Origin: Chloroflexota bacterium
GTDB lineage: Bacteria > Chloroflexota > Anaerolineae > UBA4142
Reading direction: 5' to 3'
NCBI GenBank assembly: GCA_016215025.1
Contig: JACRMI010000112.1
Coordinates: 1 to 34,996, forward strand
DNA length: 34,996 bases
Shown here: positions 15,378 through 24,041 of the stretch, one piece after another
Layout of the letters: every line of letters begins with the position of its first letter
How positions within the stretch are numbered: the stretch's first letter is position 1
Position numbers and translations under genes: made by a program
Notes under the pieces: model-generated
Database searches by the model: none
Seen by the model: the letters and a program-made list of their open reading frames with translations, nothing else
Told to the model about the DNA's origin: nothing

Positions 15378-16334
15378 GTGGATTTATTTTTGGAACCACT
15401 TGCGCAAGAACCATCCGATCCGGTGGTTAATCGATTGAAACAAGAGCTAGCCCGCCATCCTGAGGTTTTGGCTGGCTTTCTTTTTGACGTGAGCACCGAA
15501 TCAGGCGACACACATCTCACGCTTGGCATTCGGCTTGCTCCGTTAGTTGATACCCAGGAACAAACGCAACTCACCGCCGAAATCACCAACCGCCTAAACT
15601 CACTCCCCTTTGCCGATGAACAAATCAGCGTCGTTCATTTGGACGATGAAGCTCTGCGCCGAATTCTCGCTGTGGCGACGCCGATTTTTTATCGTGACAT
15701 TCAAACACTGGAAGAACAAGATGCGATTCTCGCGGGCGAGTTTCATTTCAACCGGGGCAATGAATGTGACGATAAAGACAACCGCGCACAAGCCATCAAA
15801 GAATGGGAAAAAGCAATCGAGCTTGATCCCAATCACGGCGGCGCGCATTATAATCTTGGTTTAGCGTACGCCGATGAGGACAAGCTCGAATTTGCGATTT
15901 ACGAATTGCGCCAAGCGCAAACGCTCGATCCATTCGATACAGATGCCGCGCACGACCTCGCCGATCTGTTGCTGCAAGAAGAGCGCGTCGACGAAGCGAT
16001 CAAAGTGTTGCATCAATCGCTATCGCTGAATCCCCGCGACCGCGAATCGGCGCTCGAACTCGCAACGGTCTACATCGATAACGACATGCTCGACGAAGCG
16101 TTCGGTGCGCTCGATCAAGCGGCAGGCGCTATGGATTTCGAAACCTCGATGGATGAAGATGCCGGTTTGTGGTTCGAACTGGGACAAGCGTACTCGAACC
16201 AAGATCGAATCGACGACGCGATTCTGGCGTATCGACGCGCCGTTGCTGCCAACGGACATCCCGAAGCAATCGCTGCTCTCGAAAACTTGAACGTTCCCAT
16301 CGAAGAACCACCTGATCCTGCCGAAGAATCATAA
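15378..16334 (+). CDS. TPR-repeat protein with SseB-like N-terminal part
   Basis: 318 residues. The C-terminal two thirds (about residues 115-305) hold about five tetratricopeptide repeats, recognisable by A-x-x-x-W-E-K-A-I-E-L-D-P-N, HYNLGLAYADEDKLE and similar units, and so form a protein-protein interaction scaffold. The first 110 residues read like an SseB C-terminal domain (ending ATPIFYR), a tentative match. The GTG at 15378 is chosen because AGGAG stands 5 bases upstream; the open frame extends back into nusB without a better start. There is no signal peptide, so the protein is cytoplasmic. It is acidic and ends in a Pro/Glu-rich tail. The partner is unknown. Confidence 0.8.
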   Translation: MDLFLEPLAQEPSDPVVNRLKQELARHPEVLAGFLFDVSTESGDTHLTLGIRLAPLVDTQEQTQLTAEITNRLNSLPFADEQISVVHLDDEALRRILAVATPIFYRDIQTLEEQDAILAGEFHFNRGNECDDKDNRAQAIKEWEKAIELDPNHGGAHYNLGLAYADEDKLEFAIYELRQAQTLDPFDTDAAHDLADLLLQEERVDEAIKVLHQSLSLNPRDRESALELATVYIDNDMLDEAFGALDQAAGAMDFETSMDEDAGLWFELGQAYSNQDRIDDAILAYRRAVAANGHPEAIAALENLNVPIEEPPDPAEES

Positions 16335-16338
16335 CCAA

Positions 16339-16372
16339 AAACCAGGTTTCTCGCTTCGCGGAAACCTGGTTT
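16339..16372 (+). terminator. Strong hairpin after the TPR gene
   Basis: AAACCAGGTTTC (16339-16350) pairs perfectly with GAAACCTGGTTT (16361-16372), with an inner CGC/GCG. A short T-rich stretch follows, so it may terminate the nusB transcript, but it also resembles the AGAAACC-type dispersed palindromes such as that at 11203-11264. Confidence 0.6.
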
Positions 16373-16388
16373 CTAAACGGAGATCACT

Positions 16389-17708
16389 ATGACTAAACGC
16401 GACAAAGTAATTATTATGGGCGCAGCGGGACGCGACTTTCATAATTTCAATGTGTACTTTCGCGATAATCCCGCCTACGAAGTTGTCGCCTTCACCGCGA
16501 CACAAATTCCCAATATCGAAGGACGTTTGTATCCCCCCGCGCTATCTGGCGCGCTCTACCCCAAAGGAATTCCGATCTACCCCGAGTCCGATTTGACCAA
16601 GCTCATCAAAGAGCATCAAATCGATCAAGTCATCTTTGCTTACAGTGATGTTGCACACGAAGCTGTGATGCATCGCGCTTCAACCGCCATGGCGGCAGGC
16701 GCAGATTTTCGATTACTGGGACCCAATGCAACGATGGTCAAATCGACGAAACCGGTCGTCGCGATTTGCGCGGTGCGCACGGGTTCAGGCAAATCGCAAA
16801 CAACACGCGCAGTCGTATTGGCACTGCGCGGGATGGGCAAACGTGTGGTCGCGATTCGTCATCCCATGCCTTACGGCGATTTGGTCAAGCAAGCCGTCCA
16901 ACGCTTTGCCACACTCGAAGACTTGGATAAGCACGAAACGACGATCGAAGAGCGTGAAGAGTACGAACCACACATTGTTAGCGGCACGGTTATTTATGCG
17001 GGCATCGATTACGAGAAAATTCTGCGCCAAGCTGAAAACGAAGCGGATATTATTTTGTGGGACGGCGGTAACAATGATTTCTCATTCTATCGTCCCGACC
17101 TCAACATCGTGGTCGTCGATCCGCACCGACCCGGACATGAAATGACGTATCACCCCGGAGAAACGAATTTGCGCATGGCGGATGTCGTGCTCATCAACAA
17201 AGTGGACACAGCCAACGCCGAAGACATCAATCGCGTGCGCGCGAACATTCGCGTGGCAAATCCTCAGGCAACTGTCGTCGAAGCCGCATCGCCGATTTTC
17301 GTCGACGATCCAAATGCAATCCAAGGCAAACGTGTGCTTGTCGTGGAAGATGGTCCTACGCTAACGCATGGCGAAATGGCGTTCGGCGCGGGCGTCGTGG
17401 CGGCAAACAAATATGGCGCAGCCGAAATCATCGATCCACGACCGTACGCTGTTGGCTCGATCAAGGAAACGTACGCCAAATATCCAACCACTGGACGAGT
17501 GTTGCCCGCGATGGGTTATGGCAGCAAGCAAGTGAATGAATTAGAGGAGACGATCAATACAGCACCGGTTGATCTCGTGCTCATCGCAACGCCAATTGAT
17601 TTGCGGCGTGTGATCCATATCCATCATGACTCTCAACGCGTGCGGTACGAATTGCAAGAAATCGGTCAGCCCACCCTCGCAGAAATTTTGAAGAAACGAT
17701 TGGGATGA
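16389..17708 (+). CDS. Cyclic 2,3-diphosphoglycerate synthetase-like GTPase
   Basis: A 439-residue P-loop protein of the family that includes archaeal cyclic 2,3-diphosphoglycerate synthetase. The N-terminal part (GAAGRDFHNFN) is a Rossmann-like domain; the Walker A loop is AVRTGSGKS (residues 128-136). Further conserved blocks are RHPMPYG, EEREEYEPHI, LWDGGNND and LINKVDTA (an NKxD-like guanine motif). Length is right for the family. Bacterial members are common in Chloroflexota but their product has not been shown to be cyclic diphosphoglycerate, so the activity is uncertain. It stands alone between a hairpin and a palindromic repeat. Confidence 0.8.
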   Translation: MTKRDKVIIMGAAGRDFHNFNVYFRDNPAYEVVAFTATQIPNIEGRLYPPALSGALYPKGIPIYPESDLTKLIKEHQIDQVIFAYSDVAHEAVMHRASTAMAAGADFRLLGPNATMVKSTKPVVAICAVRTGSGKSQTTRAVVLALRGMGKRVVAIRHPMPYGDLVKQAVQRFATLEDLDKHETTIEEREEYEPHIVSGTVIYAGIDYEKILRQAENEADIILWDGGNNDFSFYRPDLNIVVVDPHRPGHEMTYHPGETNLRMADVVLINKVDTANAEDINRVRANIRVANPQATVVEAASPIFVDDPNAIQGKRVLVVEDGPTLTHGEMAFGAGVVAANKYGAAEIIDPRPYAVGSIKETYAKYPTTGRVLPAMGYGSKQVNELEETINTAPVDLVLIATPIDLRRVIHIHHDSQRVRYELQEIGQPTLAEILKKRLG

Positions 17709-17718
17709 TTTGAATATG

Positions 17719-17818
17719 GTAGAGACGTAGCAGGGCTACGTCTCTACGTTTGTGTATGTAGCGCGAGCGGCTTCGGCACCTTTGGCCCCGCGCTCGCAGA
17801 AGCGGACGAGCCGTCCGC
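17719..17818. repeat. Cluster of palindromic repeats before the MFS gene
   Basis: First, GTAGAGACGTAGC (17719-17731) / GCTACGTCTCTAC (17735-17747), a perfect 13-bp stem with a 3-nt loop. Then GCGAGCG (17763-17769) / CGCTCGC (17791-17797) and GCGGAC (17802-17807) / GTCCGC (17813-17818). Together they fill the gap and leave no room for a normal promoter close to the next start. Confidence 0.75.
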
Positions 17819-17832
17819 CCAACAGTTTATTT

Positions 17833-19104
17833 ATGACCACAGATAGCATTACCACCAAACACTATCGACGAAATTATTTCCTGGGAATGATTAACGGCGG
17901 AGCGTTCGGTTTTGTCGATAGTGTCGCTTCACCTTATCTCGTTCTCTCCGTGTTTGTTCACACGCTCGGCGCACCGAATCTTCTTGTAGGGTTATTGCCC
18001 GCCATCGCCAACGGCGGTTGGTACTTTCCCCAGTTTCTCATCTCGCATCGACTGCAAGAATTGCCACGCAAGCTCACCGTCTACAGCACCGCTGCAATTA
18101 TCCGGGTTATTTGTTGGATCCTGATTGTCGTCAGCACATTTCTCATTGGGCAGAATAACCCAGTTTTGTTACTCACCATCTTTTTTCTGTGCTACTCGAT
18201 CTATTGTTTCGCCGCGGGATTTGCAGGCACGCCGTTCATGGACATTGTCGCGCGCACAATTCCTGTCAAGCGGCGCGGCTCGTACTTTGGCGCGCGTGAT
18301 TTGTGGGGTGCGCTCACATCCATCGGCGCAGGTTTCATCGTAGCACAATTCCTTGCACCAGAACTTGCGTCCATATTTCCATCGAATTTCGCCTTTTTAT
18401 TTCTCATCTCCGGGTTAGCTATCGTTACGGGTCTTGGCGCATTTGCGATGGTTGTCGAGCCTATCGATCGTTCTGCCAAGCGCGGCATGTCCTTCATCGA
18501 TCAAGTGCGTTCGGCGCAACATATCATTCACCAAAATGATGCGTACCGTCGATTTTTGCTCACGCGCATCATGCTTGCGATTTCCGATATCGCGACACCG
18601 TTCTATGCGATTTACGCCACGACCGTCTTGCGCATTCCTGCCGAAGCAATTGGCGTGTACATCGGTATCAGTACCGTAGCGAGTCTCGCGTCGAATCCGC
18701 TGTGGAGTCGCATGAGCGATCAGCGCGGCAATCGCATTGTGTTGCTGGGAGCAGCGACCAGCTTGCTCGCATTGCCCATCATCGCGCTTGGATTTGGTAT
18801 TATTCCCGATGGCGCATCGCTTGCACTACCCTTTGGCATTTTGTATTTCATCAGCGGCATCGCTCGACCAGCCGCGAATATTGCCTATCCAAGTTATCTG
18901 CTCGAAATTGCGCCGGCGGGCGAGCGCCCGCTTTACATCAGCTTTACCAACACCATTCTCGGCATCGCCACGTTTGTTCCCGTTGTCGGCGGAATCCTCC
19001 TCGATTTGTTTGGCTTTCGCGTTGTGTTTTTGATCGCGTTGGTCATTTCGTTGATCGCGTGGCTACTTGCGCGCGGCATGACCGAACCGAGGACAAAAAA
19101 ATAG
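17833..19104 (+). CDS. MFS transporter, 12-TM
   Basis: 423 residues with about 12 hydrophobic segments, two groups of six around a loop with PIDRSAKRGMSF. Glycine-rich family motifs are present (FGARDLWG between early helices; SRMSDQRGNRIVL is a clear motif-A-like loop in the second half). The substrate is not apparent; it is of the general exporter/uptake type found in Chloroflexota. ATG 17833 is chosen because the frame upstream reads through the repeat; no ribosome binding site is visible. A hairpin at the stop codon closes the unit. Confidence 0.8.
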   Translation: MTTDSITTKHYRRNYFLGMINGGAFGFVDSVASPYLVLSVFVHTLGAPNLLVGLLPAIANGGWYFPQFLISHRLQELPRKLTVYSTAAIIRVICWILIVVSTFLIGQNNPVLLLTIFFLCYSIYCFAAGFAGTPFMDIVARTIPVKRRGSYFGARDLWGALTSIGAGFIVAQFLAPELASIFPSNFAFLFLISGLAIVTGLGAFAMVVEPIDRSAKRGMSFIDQVRSAQHIIHQNDAYRRFLLTRIMLAISDIATPFYAIYATTVLRIPAEAIGVYIGISTVASLASNPLWSRMSDQRGNRIVLLGAATSLLALPIIALGFGIIPDGASLALPFGILYFISGIARPAANIAYPSYLLEIAPAGERPLYISFTNTILGIATFVPVVGGILLDLFGFRVVFLIALVISLIAWLLARGMTEPRTKK

Positions 19105-19139
19105 ACCTGGAAGATTTAGCAAGCCTCTTCCAAGTCTAT
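19101..19139. terminator. Terminator between the MFS gene and htrA (convergent)
   Basis: ATAGACctGGAAGA (19101-19114) pairs with TCTTCCaaGTCTAT (19126-19139), interrupted by a 2-nt mismatch. The left arm covers the MFS stop codon. It is followed by TTTGC; it serves the plus-strand gene and possibly the convergent protease gene. Confidence 0.6.
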
Positions 19140-19160
19140 TTGCAATTTAATCGTTAGACA

Positions 19161-19215
19161 GAGATTGCTTCGTCGTCATCCTCCGCTTTGCTTCAGATGA
19201 CTCCTCGCAATGACA
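19161..19215. repeat. Intergenic repeat (GAGATTGCTTCGTCG ... CTCGCAATGACA)
   Basis: The words GATTGCTTCGTCG and TCGCAATGACA recur at 29355-29427 in the same order, and GTCATC/GATGAC form a small inner stem. It is a dispersed repeat related to the TGTCATT-type element at 7474-7554. Confidence 0.6.
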
Positions 19216-19221
19216 AGTCAA

Positions 19222-20352
19222 TTATTGTTGTGGACGCGCCCCCAAAGTCACCTTGAGGTCCATTCGCTTTCCGTCACGTACTACCGTGAGATTGATGACA
19301 TCACCTGCTTTGTGCTTCAAGAGCAAGGCGGTCAGTGCATCCTGATCCAGCTTTTGTCCATCGAATGCGACAATCACATCGCCTTCTTGAATCCCTGCTT
19401 TGGCAGCGGGCGTGTTCGGCGAAATCTGCGTCACGATCACGCCGTATGTTACATCGGAATTCAAGCCACTCGCCGATAGCGGGTCAACGGGTTGATAGCT
19501 GACGCCAAGATAGGATCGATCCACGCGACCTTTATCGATGAGTTGGCTTACAATTTCACGCACTTGATTCGATGGGACCGCAAAGCCAAGTCCTTCTGCG
19601 ACATTCCCCTCAGTCGTGCTGCGTACCACGAGCGTATTAATTCCAACCACCTGCCCCATCGTATTGATCAGCGGTCCACCGGAGTTGCCATTGTTGATCG
19701 CCGCATCGGTCTGAATCAAACCTTGCTGAGAACCCACGCTCCGATTCAGTGCGCTAATCACGCCCATCGTTACCGTACCGCGAAAATCGCCCAGTGGACT
19801 ACCGATTGCGATAGCGGTCTGTCCCGGCTGAAGCGCACTGGAATCACCAAATGGTGCGCTCGTCGATAATGAAATATCGACCTTGAGTACGGCAATGTCG
19901 GCAATTGCATCCGTGCCAACCAACGTCGCGTCAGCTTTGGTGCCATCCGACAATATTACTTGGAGTGCGTTTGCGCCTGAGACGACGTGATTGTTTGTAA
20001 CGATATAACCCTTGGCGTCGATAATCACTCCTGAACCAGACGCCGTCGGCGAAACCGAATTGCCAAAGAAGGATCGGCGCGACTGCATTCGATTGACGAC
20101 GGTGACGACCGCAGGTTTGACCTTGCGCACCGCATCGATCACCGCCGAATCTTCTTTAAGTGTCAAAGTCGTCGAAGCGGGTGATGCCGTCGGGTTATTT
20201 GAAACGGTCAATGTCGTCGGAACACTGGCTGGTTTGAGCGATGTGGCAACGTAATAACCCGTCAATCCCCCCATCACTGCACCACCAACGATACCCAATA
20301 AAACTGCCAATATGATAATACAAGAAATCAACGTGTAGTTTGTTCTTTGCAT
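19222..20352 (-). CDS. Membrane-anchored HtrA/DegP-type serine protease
   Basis: A 376-residue S1C protease with one N-terminal membrane span (about residues 8-35), a Thr/Ser/Pro-rich linker, a trypsin-like domain and one C-terminal PDZ domain. The catalytic triad is His122 (TNNHVV), Asp152 (ADIAVLKV) and Ser224 (NNGNSGGP). It should act outside the membrane in quality control of envelope proteins, as is known for HtrA/DegQ. ATG at 20350-20352 is chosen because GGGAG lies 7 bases upstream; a longer reading to 20403 lacks one. The next minus-strand gene upstream (the deacetylase) ends 94 bases before it. Confidence 0.93.
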   Translation of the reverse strand: MQRTNYTLISCIIILAVLLGIVGGAVMGGLTGYYVATSLKPASVPTTLTVSNNPTASPASTTLTLKEDSAVIDAVRKVKPAVVTVVNRMQSRRSFFGNSVSPTASGSGVIIDAKGYIVTNNHVVSGANALQVILSDGTKADATLVGTDAIADIAVLKVDISLSTSAPFGDSSALQPGQTAIAIGSPLGDFRGTVTMGVISALNRSVGSQQGLIQTDAAINNGNSGGPLINTMGQVVGINTLVVRSTTEGNVAEGLGFAVPSNQVREIVSQLIDKGRVDRSYLGVSYQPVDPLSASGLNSDVTYGVIVTQISPNTPAAKAGIQEGDVIVAFDGQKLDQDALTALLLKHKAGDVINLTVVRDGKRMDLKVTLGARPQQ

Positions 20353-20446
20353 TGTTATGCTCCCATTCGGTGATGTTACACTGGGAGTATGCCATGCGTG
20401 CATTAAATGCGCATGAGAAAGACGTAAATCAAGCGTGAAAATTTAC

Positions 20447-21361
20447 TTACTGGGGAAGGCGCTTGATGAAATCGTCCAAAGAATCTTTATAAGAGACCCG
20501 AATCCGGTGAAGCAAGTACAATTCATTAGCCCGTTGCTTGTAGCCAGCCGCAATCGTCACCGCGCTGTCATAACCAGCCCGCTTTAGCATCTCGATAATC
20601 GCCGTGTTGTACTCGCCGTCGGGATAATTGAACGCCGTCACTGGCTTGCCCAAGCGTTTTTCGATGATCGCTTTGGATTCCGAGATTTCCTTGAACGCCG
20701 CATCCGCCGACAGCAAACGCAAGTGCGGATGCGTCTGCGTATGCGATTGAATGTCCATCCCCACCGACGACATTTCCTGCAACTGGGCCCAGGTCATGAA
20801 CTGTCCATGGTCGATGGCATTTGTGTAAACAAAGAACGTTCCGATAAAATTGTATTTTTTCAAAACTGGGAAAGCAGTGACATACTGCTCCAGCCATCCA
20901 TCGTCGAACGTAATCACAATTGGTTTACTGGGCAGCGGCTTGCGGTCTCTAAGGTAAGCGACCAGTTGCCCCATCGTGATCGTATGATAGCCCTGTTGTG
21001 AGAGCCAATCCATTTGCGCTTGGAATTTTTTTGGCGCGACCGTCCACGTTAAGACAAGTTCGCTCGCCGTGCTGGACAAATCGGCGAGATGATGGTACAT
21101 CAAAATCGGAACGATGCCAGGTTGACCATTCGCGGGTGCCGTCGCAAACGCCGTTGGCGTGGGCGGAACCCGCGTCGGTGTTGGCGTCGCGGGGATATTG
21201 GTTGGCGTATTCTCAGGCGTTGCAATCGAATAAATGATTTGGGGCGGCTGCGTCGCTTCAGGTGTTGAAGATAGCGGCGCATCGCACGCGACGAGCAAGG
21301 CAAAGAACACAAGCAAAAAAAATCTCTTGATTCGTTGTTGGCTATAGATAGTTTCCCTCAT
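20447..21361 (-). CDS. Polysaccharide deacetylase, lipoprotein
   Basis: A 304-residue NodB-family carbohydrate esterase. The N-terminus is a lipoprotein signal with lipobox LVAC (Cys26). A Thr/Pro-rich linker (residues about 30-80) leads to the NodB domain. Metal and catalytic residues visible are Asp153-Asp154 (TFDDGW) and His207/His211 (SHTQTH). It should remove acetyl groups from cell-envelope or extracellular polysaccharide on the outer face of the membrane; the exact sugar is unknown. The minus-strand start at 21361 has GAGAGAAGTAAGGGA upstream. The phospholipase-like lipoprotein gene lies 56 bases upstream on the same strand, and the two may form an operon. Confidence 0.92.
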   Translation of the reverse strand: MRETIYSQQRIKRFFLLVFFALLVACDAPLSSTPEATQPPQIIYSIATPENTPTNIPATPTPTRVPPTPTAFATAPANGQPGIVPILMYHHLADLSSTASELVLTWTVAPKKFQAQMDWLSQQGYHTITMGQLVAYLRDRKPLPSKPIVITFDDGWLEQYVTAFPVLKKYNFIGTFFVYTNAIDHGQFMTWAQLQEMSSVGMDIQSHTQTHPHLRLLSADAAFKEISESKAIIEKRLGKPVTAFNYPDGEYNTAIIEMLKRAGYDSAVTIAAGYKQRANELYLLHRIRVSYKDSLDDFIKRLPQ

Positions 21362-21417
21362 TTCCCTTACTTCTCTCAGTTCCTTTCCACACCGAACTCA
21401 AGGAACACGATGGAATT

Positions 21418-22422
21418 TTACTTGCCAATATTCCAATCGCTAGCAAACGTTTGGGCAAGCGTCTGGACAATTTTAGCATCGGTCACGATAATCCCCAACT
21501 CGCGATTTAGATCAAGTGACGACCGTGACATGTTTTGCGAGGACACGAGCGCCCGCGTATTATCGACGATGATGGTTTTGGCATGAATGAATGGCGTCTT
21601 GAGCATTCGCAATTTCACGCCGCCGCGTGTGAGCTTGGTCTGTCCTGCCTTGTTCGGATCATTCGCGCCATCTTGCGGCGGCGACATGACCACGCGCACA
21701 TCGACGCCGCGCTTGGCGGCATCGATCAAATGCACAATCACTTGCTCATCTTGCATCTCTTCTTGCTCAAGCTCAAGCGTCTTTTGCGCGCTGTCGATCA
21801 AATTCAAAATCCGCTCGCGCGCGTTGATCGGACTCCACACCAAATTCGGATTCGATACGGTCGGTGGTTTGCGTTCCCAATCGGCTTCAAAAACCGAGAT
21901 AATTTCTGCCACGTCGGCGGGATTCGTATCGATGATGCCATACTCGCGATTGAACGTCATAGCCGAGTGGGTCAGGTTAAACGTTAAAATGTACGCCACG
22001 CGATCATCGACGATCAGCGTTTTCTGATGTGTCAAACGATATTTAGGATTACTCACAGTGACAGTGATCTTGGCGGCTTTGAGGTCTGCCATCGCTTGAG
22101 CGTTGCCGGGACCACTGCCATACGGCTGGTCTTCGAGCATCACGCGCACATCGACGCCACGGGCACGCGCCGCTTTGAGCGCATTCATCGTATCGTATTC
22201 GGTGAGCAAATACATCGTCATGCGAATCGATTTTTTTGCCGACTTGATCGCGTTGATGATCGGCAGATTACCCGCATCGGGTTCGACGAAAACTTGCAAC
22301 GACGGAGGCACACGCGTCGTCGGCACGAGTGTGGGCGTATTCGTCGACGTTCGCGATAACTGCGCGCAAGATGTAATCGAAATAGCGATGAGAGCAAAAA
22401 GAAAAACACGGACGACGCGCAT
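21418..22422 (-). CDS. Phospholipase D-like lipoprotein
   Basis: 334 residues with two HKD motifs, His132-x-Lys134-x4-Asp139 (THQKTLIVDD) and His280-x-Lys282-x4-Asp287 (IHAKTIIVDN), so both halves of a PLD active site are intact. A lipoprotein signal ends in ITSC (Cys19), followed by a Thr/Pro-rich linker. Start ATG 22420-22422 has GGAG 8 bases upstream; the open frame beyond it is not coding. It could act on phospholipids (phospholipase D or cardiolipin-type) or, less likely, be an extracellular nuclease of the same fold; sequence alone does not decide. Confidence 0.88.
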   Translation of the reverse strand: MRVVRVFLFALIAISITSCAQLSRTSTNTPTLVPTTRVPPSLQVFVEPDAGNLPIINAIKSAKKSIRMTMYLLTEYDTMNALKAARARGVDVRVMLEDQPYGSGPGNAQAMADLKAAKITVTVSNPKYRLTHQKTLIVDDRVAYILTFNLTHSAMTFNREYGIIDTNPADVAEIISVFEADWERKPPTVSNPNLVWSPINARERILNLIDSAQKTLELEQEEMQDEQVIVHLIDAAKRGVDVRVVMSPPQDGANDPNKAGQTKLTRGGVKLRMLKTPFIHAKTIIVDNTRALVSSQNMSRSSLDLNRELGIIVTDAKIVQTLAQTFASDWNIGK

Positions 22423-22442
22423 GGGGAAAACTCCAGATAGAT

Positions 22443-22471
22443 TTGTCGCCAAGTAGTGGCTAGTGTATAAT
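22443..22471 (+). promoter_or_regulatory. Promoter of the plus-strand MFS gene
   Basis: TTGTCG (22443-22448), 17-bp spacer, TATAAT (22466-22471). It starts transcription near 22478, only about 12 bases before the ATG at 22490. Confidence 0.55.
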
Positions 22472-22490
22472 GAGAAATCGGAGGTGTCAA
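22462..22490 (-). promoter_or_regulatory. Promoter of the phospholipase D-like gene
   Basis: On the minus strand: TTGACA (22490-22485), 17-bp spacer, TACACT (22467-22462). Its -10 box overlaps the -10 box of the opposing promoter, and its -35 box overlaps the first base of the MFS start codon. Confidence 0.5.
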
Positions 22491-23875
22491 TGACCGAATC
22501 GAACGCAAGCTCCGCAACTGCACCACACATGGTGCGCTCACTCGTCGCACTAATCGTGGGCAGTCTGCTTCTCCGCGCTGCGGCTGGCGCGATGGGCGAG
22601 AACATCCAGTTTTACTTTAACTCGATTCATGAAGCCGCGCTGAATCCCAATCATCCTCTGCGCACGCTAGTTGGCGCGGACGTTTACGAAATTTCCTACA
22701 CGCTCGGCGGTATTCTGATCGGCATCTTTTTCGCCGCCGAATTGATTGGCGCTCCGCTCTTCGGCGTATGGAGCGACAAGTACGGTCGCAAGTTGTTTAT
22801 TATCTTTGGTCCGCTCTTCGGCGCGATTGCGGTGCAAATCACTGCTATGACGACGATTGTTTGGATGCTGCTCGTGACACGCTTGTTGGAAGGAGTATCG
22901 ACTGCGGCAAACGCGCCTTCCACCTTGGGCTATATCGCCGAAACAACTTCGCACTCGCCTAAACTGCGCGCGCGTGTCGTCGGCTTGTTTGAGGTGGCGA
23001 CGATTGGCGGTATCGGCGTAGGCTTTTCGTTGGGCGGTTGGCTCTGGCGTCACTATGGCGATCCGGCCGTCGTTTTCGGAATTCCATTGACGAGTCCGGC
23101 GTTTGCGTTGAATGCTATAGTCTACCTAGCTAGTCTGTTGATTTTCTGGTTTGGCTTGAGCGAGTTCAAAGAAGCCAAACATGCGACGCCGATTCAACCT
23201 TCCTCGCTGCGCGAAACTCTGGACAAGTATTTCAAAGTTTTCACCAATCCGCGCGTGCAGAGTTTTGCCCCGGCTTGGATCGCGATTAATGCAGTGCTGG
23301 GTGTTTGGATCAATCATACCGCTCGAATATTCACGGACAAGAGTGGCGCGACGGGACAACTGCTCGTCGGTCGCTTTGATAGTTTTGAAGCAGGAAATTT
23401 ACGCGCTGCTTATGCCGTAGTGTTTGTTCTCGGCATTTTGTTTTGGAGCATCGTTTTTCCACAGATCAAAAAGCCAACGGTGATGCTGATTGGCACCGTC
23501 GGACTCTTCCTAACGTGCTTTTTCCTGTTCCTGCTCAATCATCAACCATCGCTTGACGCGCCGCTGGTCTTACCGCTGGCATTAGCCATCGTCGTGAGTG
23601 TCATCATTCAAAGTGGATTTACGCCCGCGGCACTTGCTTACCTCGCCGACATCACCGAAGACCATGCGTCTGATCGCGGTGCAATCATGGGCATGTACTC
23701 GGTCTTTCTCGGCATCGGTCAATTCCTAGGTGCGACGATTGGCGGACCCTTTGTCGATCAAGCCGGCGCGGATGGCATCGTCGTAGTCACGGCGCTGCTT
23801 GGCGTTGTGTCGCTGGCTACGTTATTGCGATTGTTTTCAAACGAGCGACACCCTGCTCCTGCCGTGTCGGCATAG
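22490..23875 (+). CDS. MFS transporter
   Basis: 461 residues, about 12 hydrophobic segments. The motif-A loop is GVWSDKYGRKLF (between helices 2 and 3); a long, more polar centre (LSEFKEAKHATPIQP onward) separates the two halves. The type is close to multidrug or sugar-type MFS, but the substrate is not evident. The ATG at 22490 has a clear CGGAGG 5 bases upstream, which decides against the earlier in-frame ATG at 22463. It is divergent from the phospholipase-like gene and ends in a strong terminator. Confidence 0.85.
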   Translation: MTESNASSATAPHMVRSLVALIVGSLLLRAAAGAMGENIQFYFNSIHEAALNPNHPLRTLVGADVYEISYTLGGILIGIFFAAELIGAPLFGVWSDKYGRKLFIIFGPLFGAIAVQITAMTTIVWMLLVTRLLEGVSTAANAPSTLGYIAETTSHSPKLRARVVGLFEVATIGGIGVGFSLGGWLWRHYGDPAVVFGIPLTSPAFALNAIVYLASLLIFWFGLSEFKEAKHATPIQPSSLRETLDKYFKVFTNPRVQSFAPAWIAINAVLGVWINHTARIFTDKSGATGQLLVGRFDSFEAGNLRAAYAVVFVLGILFWSIVFPQIKKPTVMLIGTVGLFLTCFFLFLLNHQPSLDAPLVLPLALAIVVSVIIQSGFTPAALAYLADITEDHASDRGAIMGMYSVFLGIGQFLGATIGGPFVDQAGADGIVVVTALLGVVSLATLLRLFSNERHPAPAVSA

Positions 23876-23900
23876 AGACAAGCAACATTCTAACACAAAC

Positions 23901-23929
23901 AAAGACCGGGCCTTTTTGCCCGGTCTTTT
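23901..23929 (+). terminator. Rho-independent terminator after the MFS gene
   Basis: AAAGACCGGGC and GCCCGGTCTTTT form an 11-bp stem around CTTTT, followed by T-rich sequence. Confidence 0.9.
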
Positions 23930-24006
23930 GCTTATGTTCAATTGCATATAAGCTCTTTTAAGAATTCATGATAGAAAACACATATAAAAAAAAGGCGATA
24001 AAAAGG

Positions 24007-24035
24007 TTGACTTTAAAGGTCCCAGGTTTTATATT
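24007..24035 (+). promoter_or_regulatory. Sigma-70-type promoter of the split-Soret cytochrome gene
   Basis: TTGACT (24007-24012), 17-bp spacer, TATATT (24030-24035). It lies 220 bases ahead of the ATG, so the transcript has a leader of about 210 nt. Confidence 0.65.
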
Positions 24036-24041
24036 GCGATA

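Noticed and set aside
22423..22605. N-terminal extension of the phospholipase-like protein
   Set aside because: It overlaps the divergent MFS gene, and a lipoprotein signal begins exactly at 22422.
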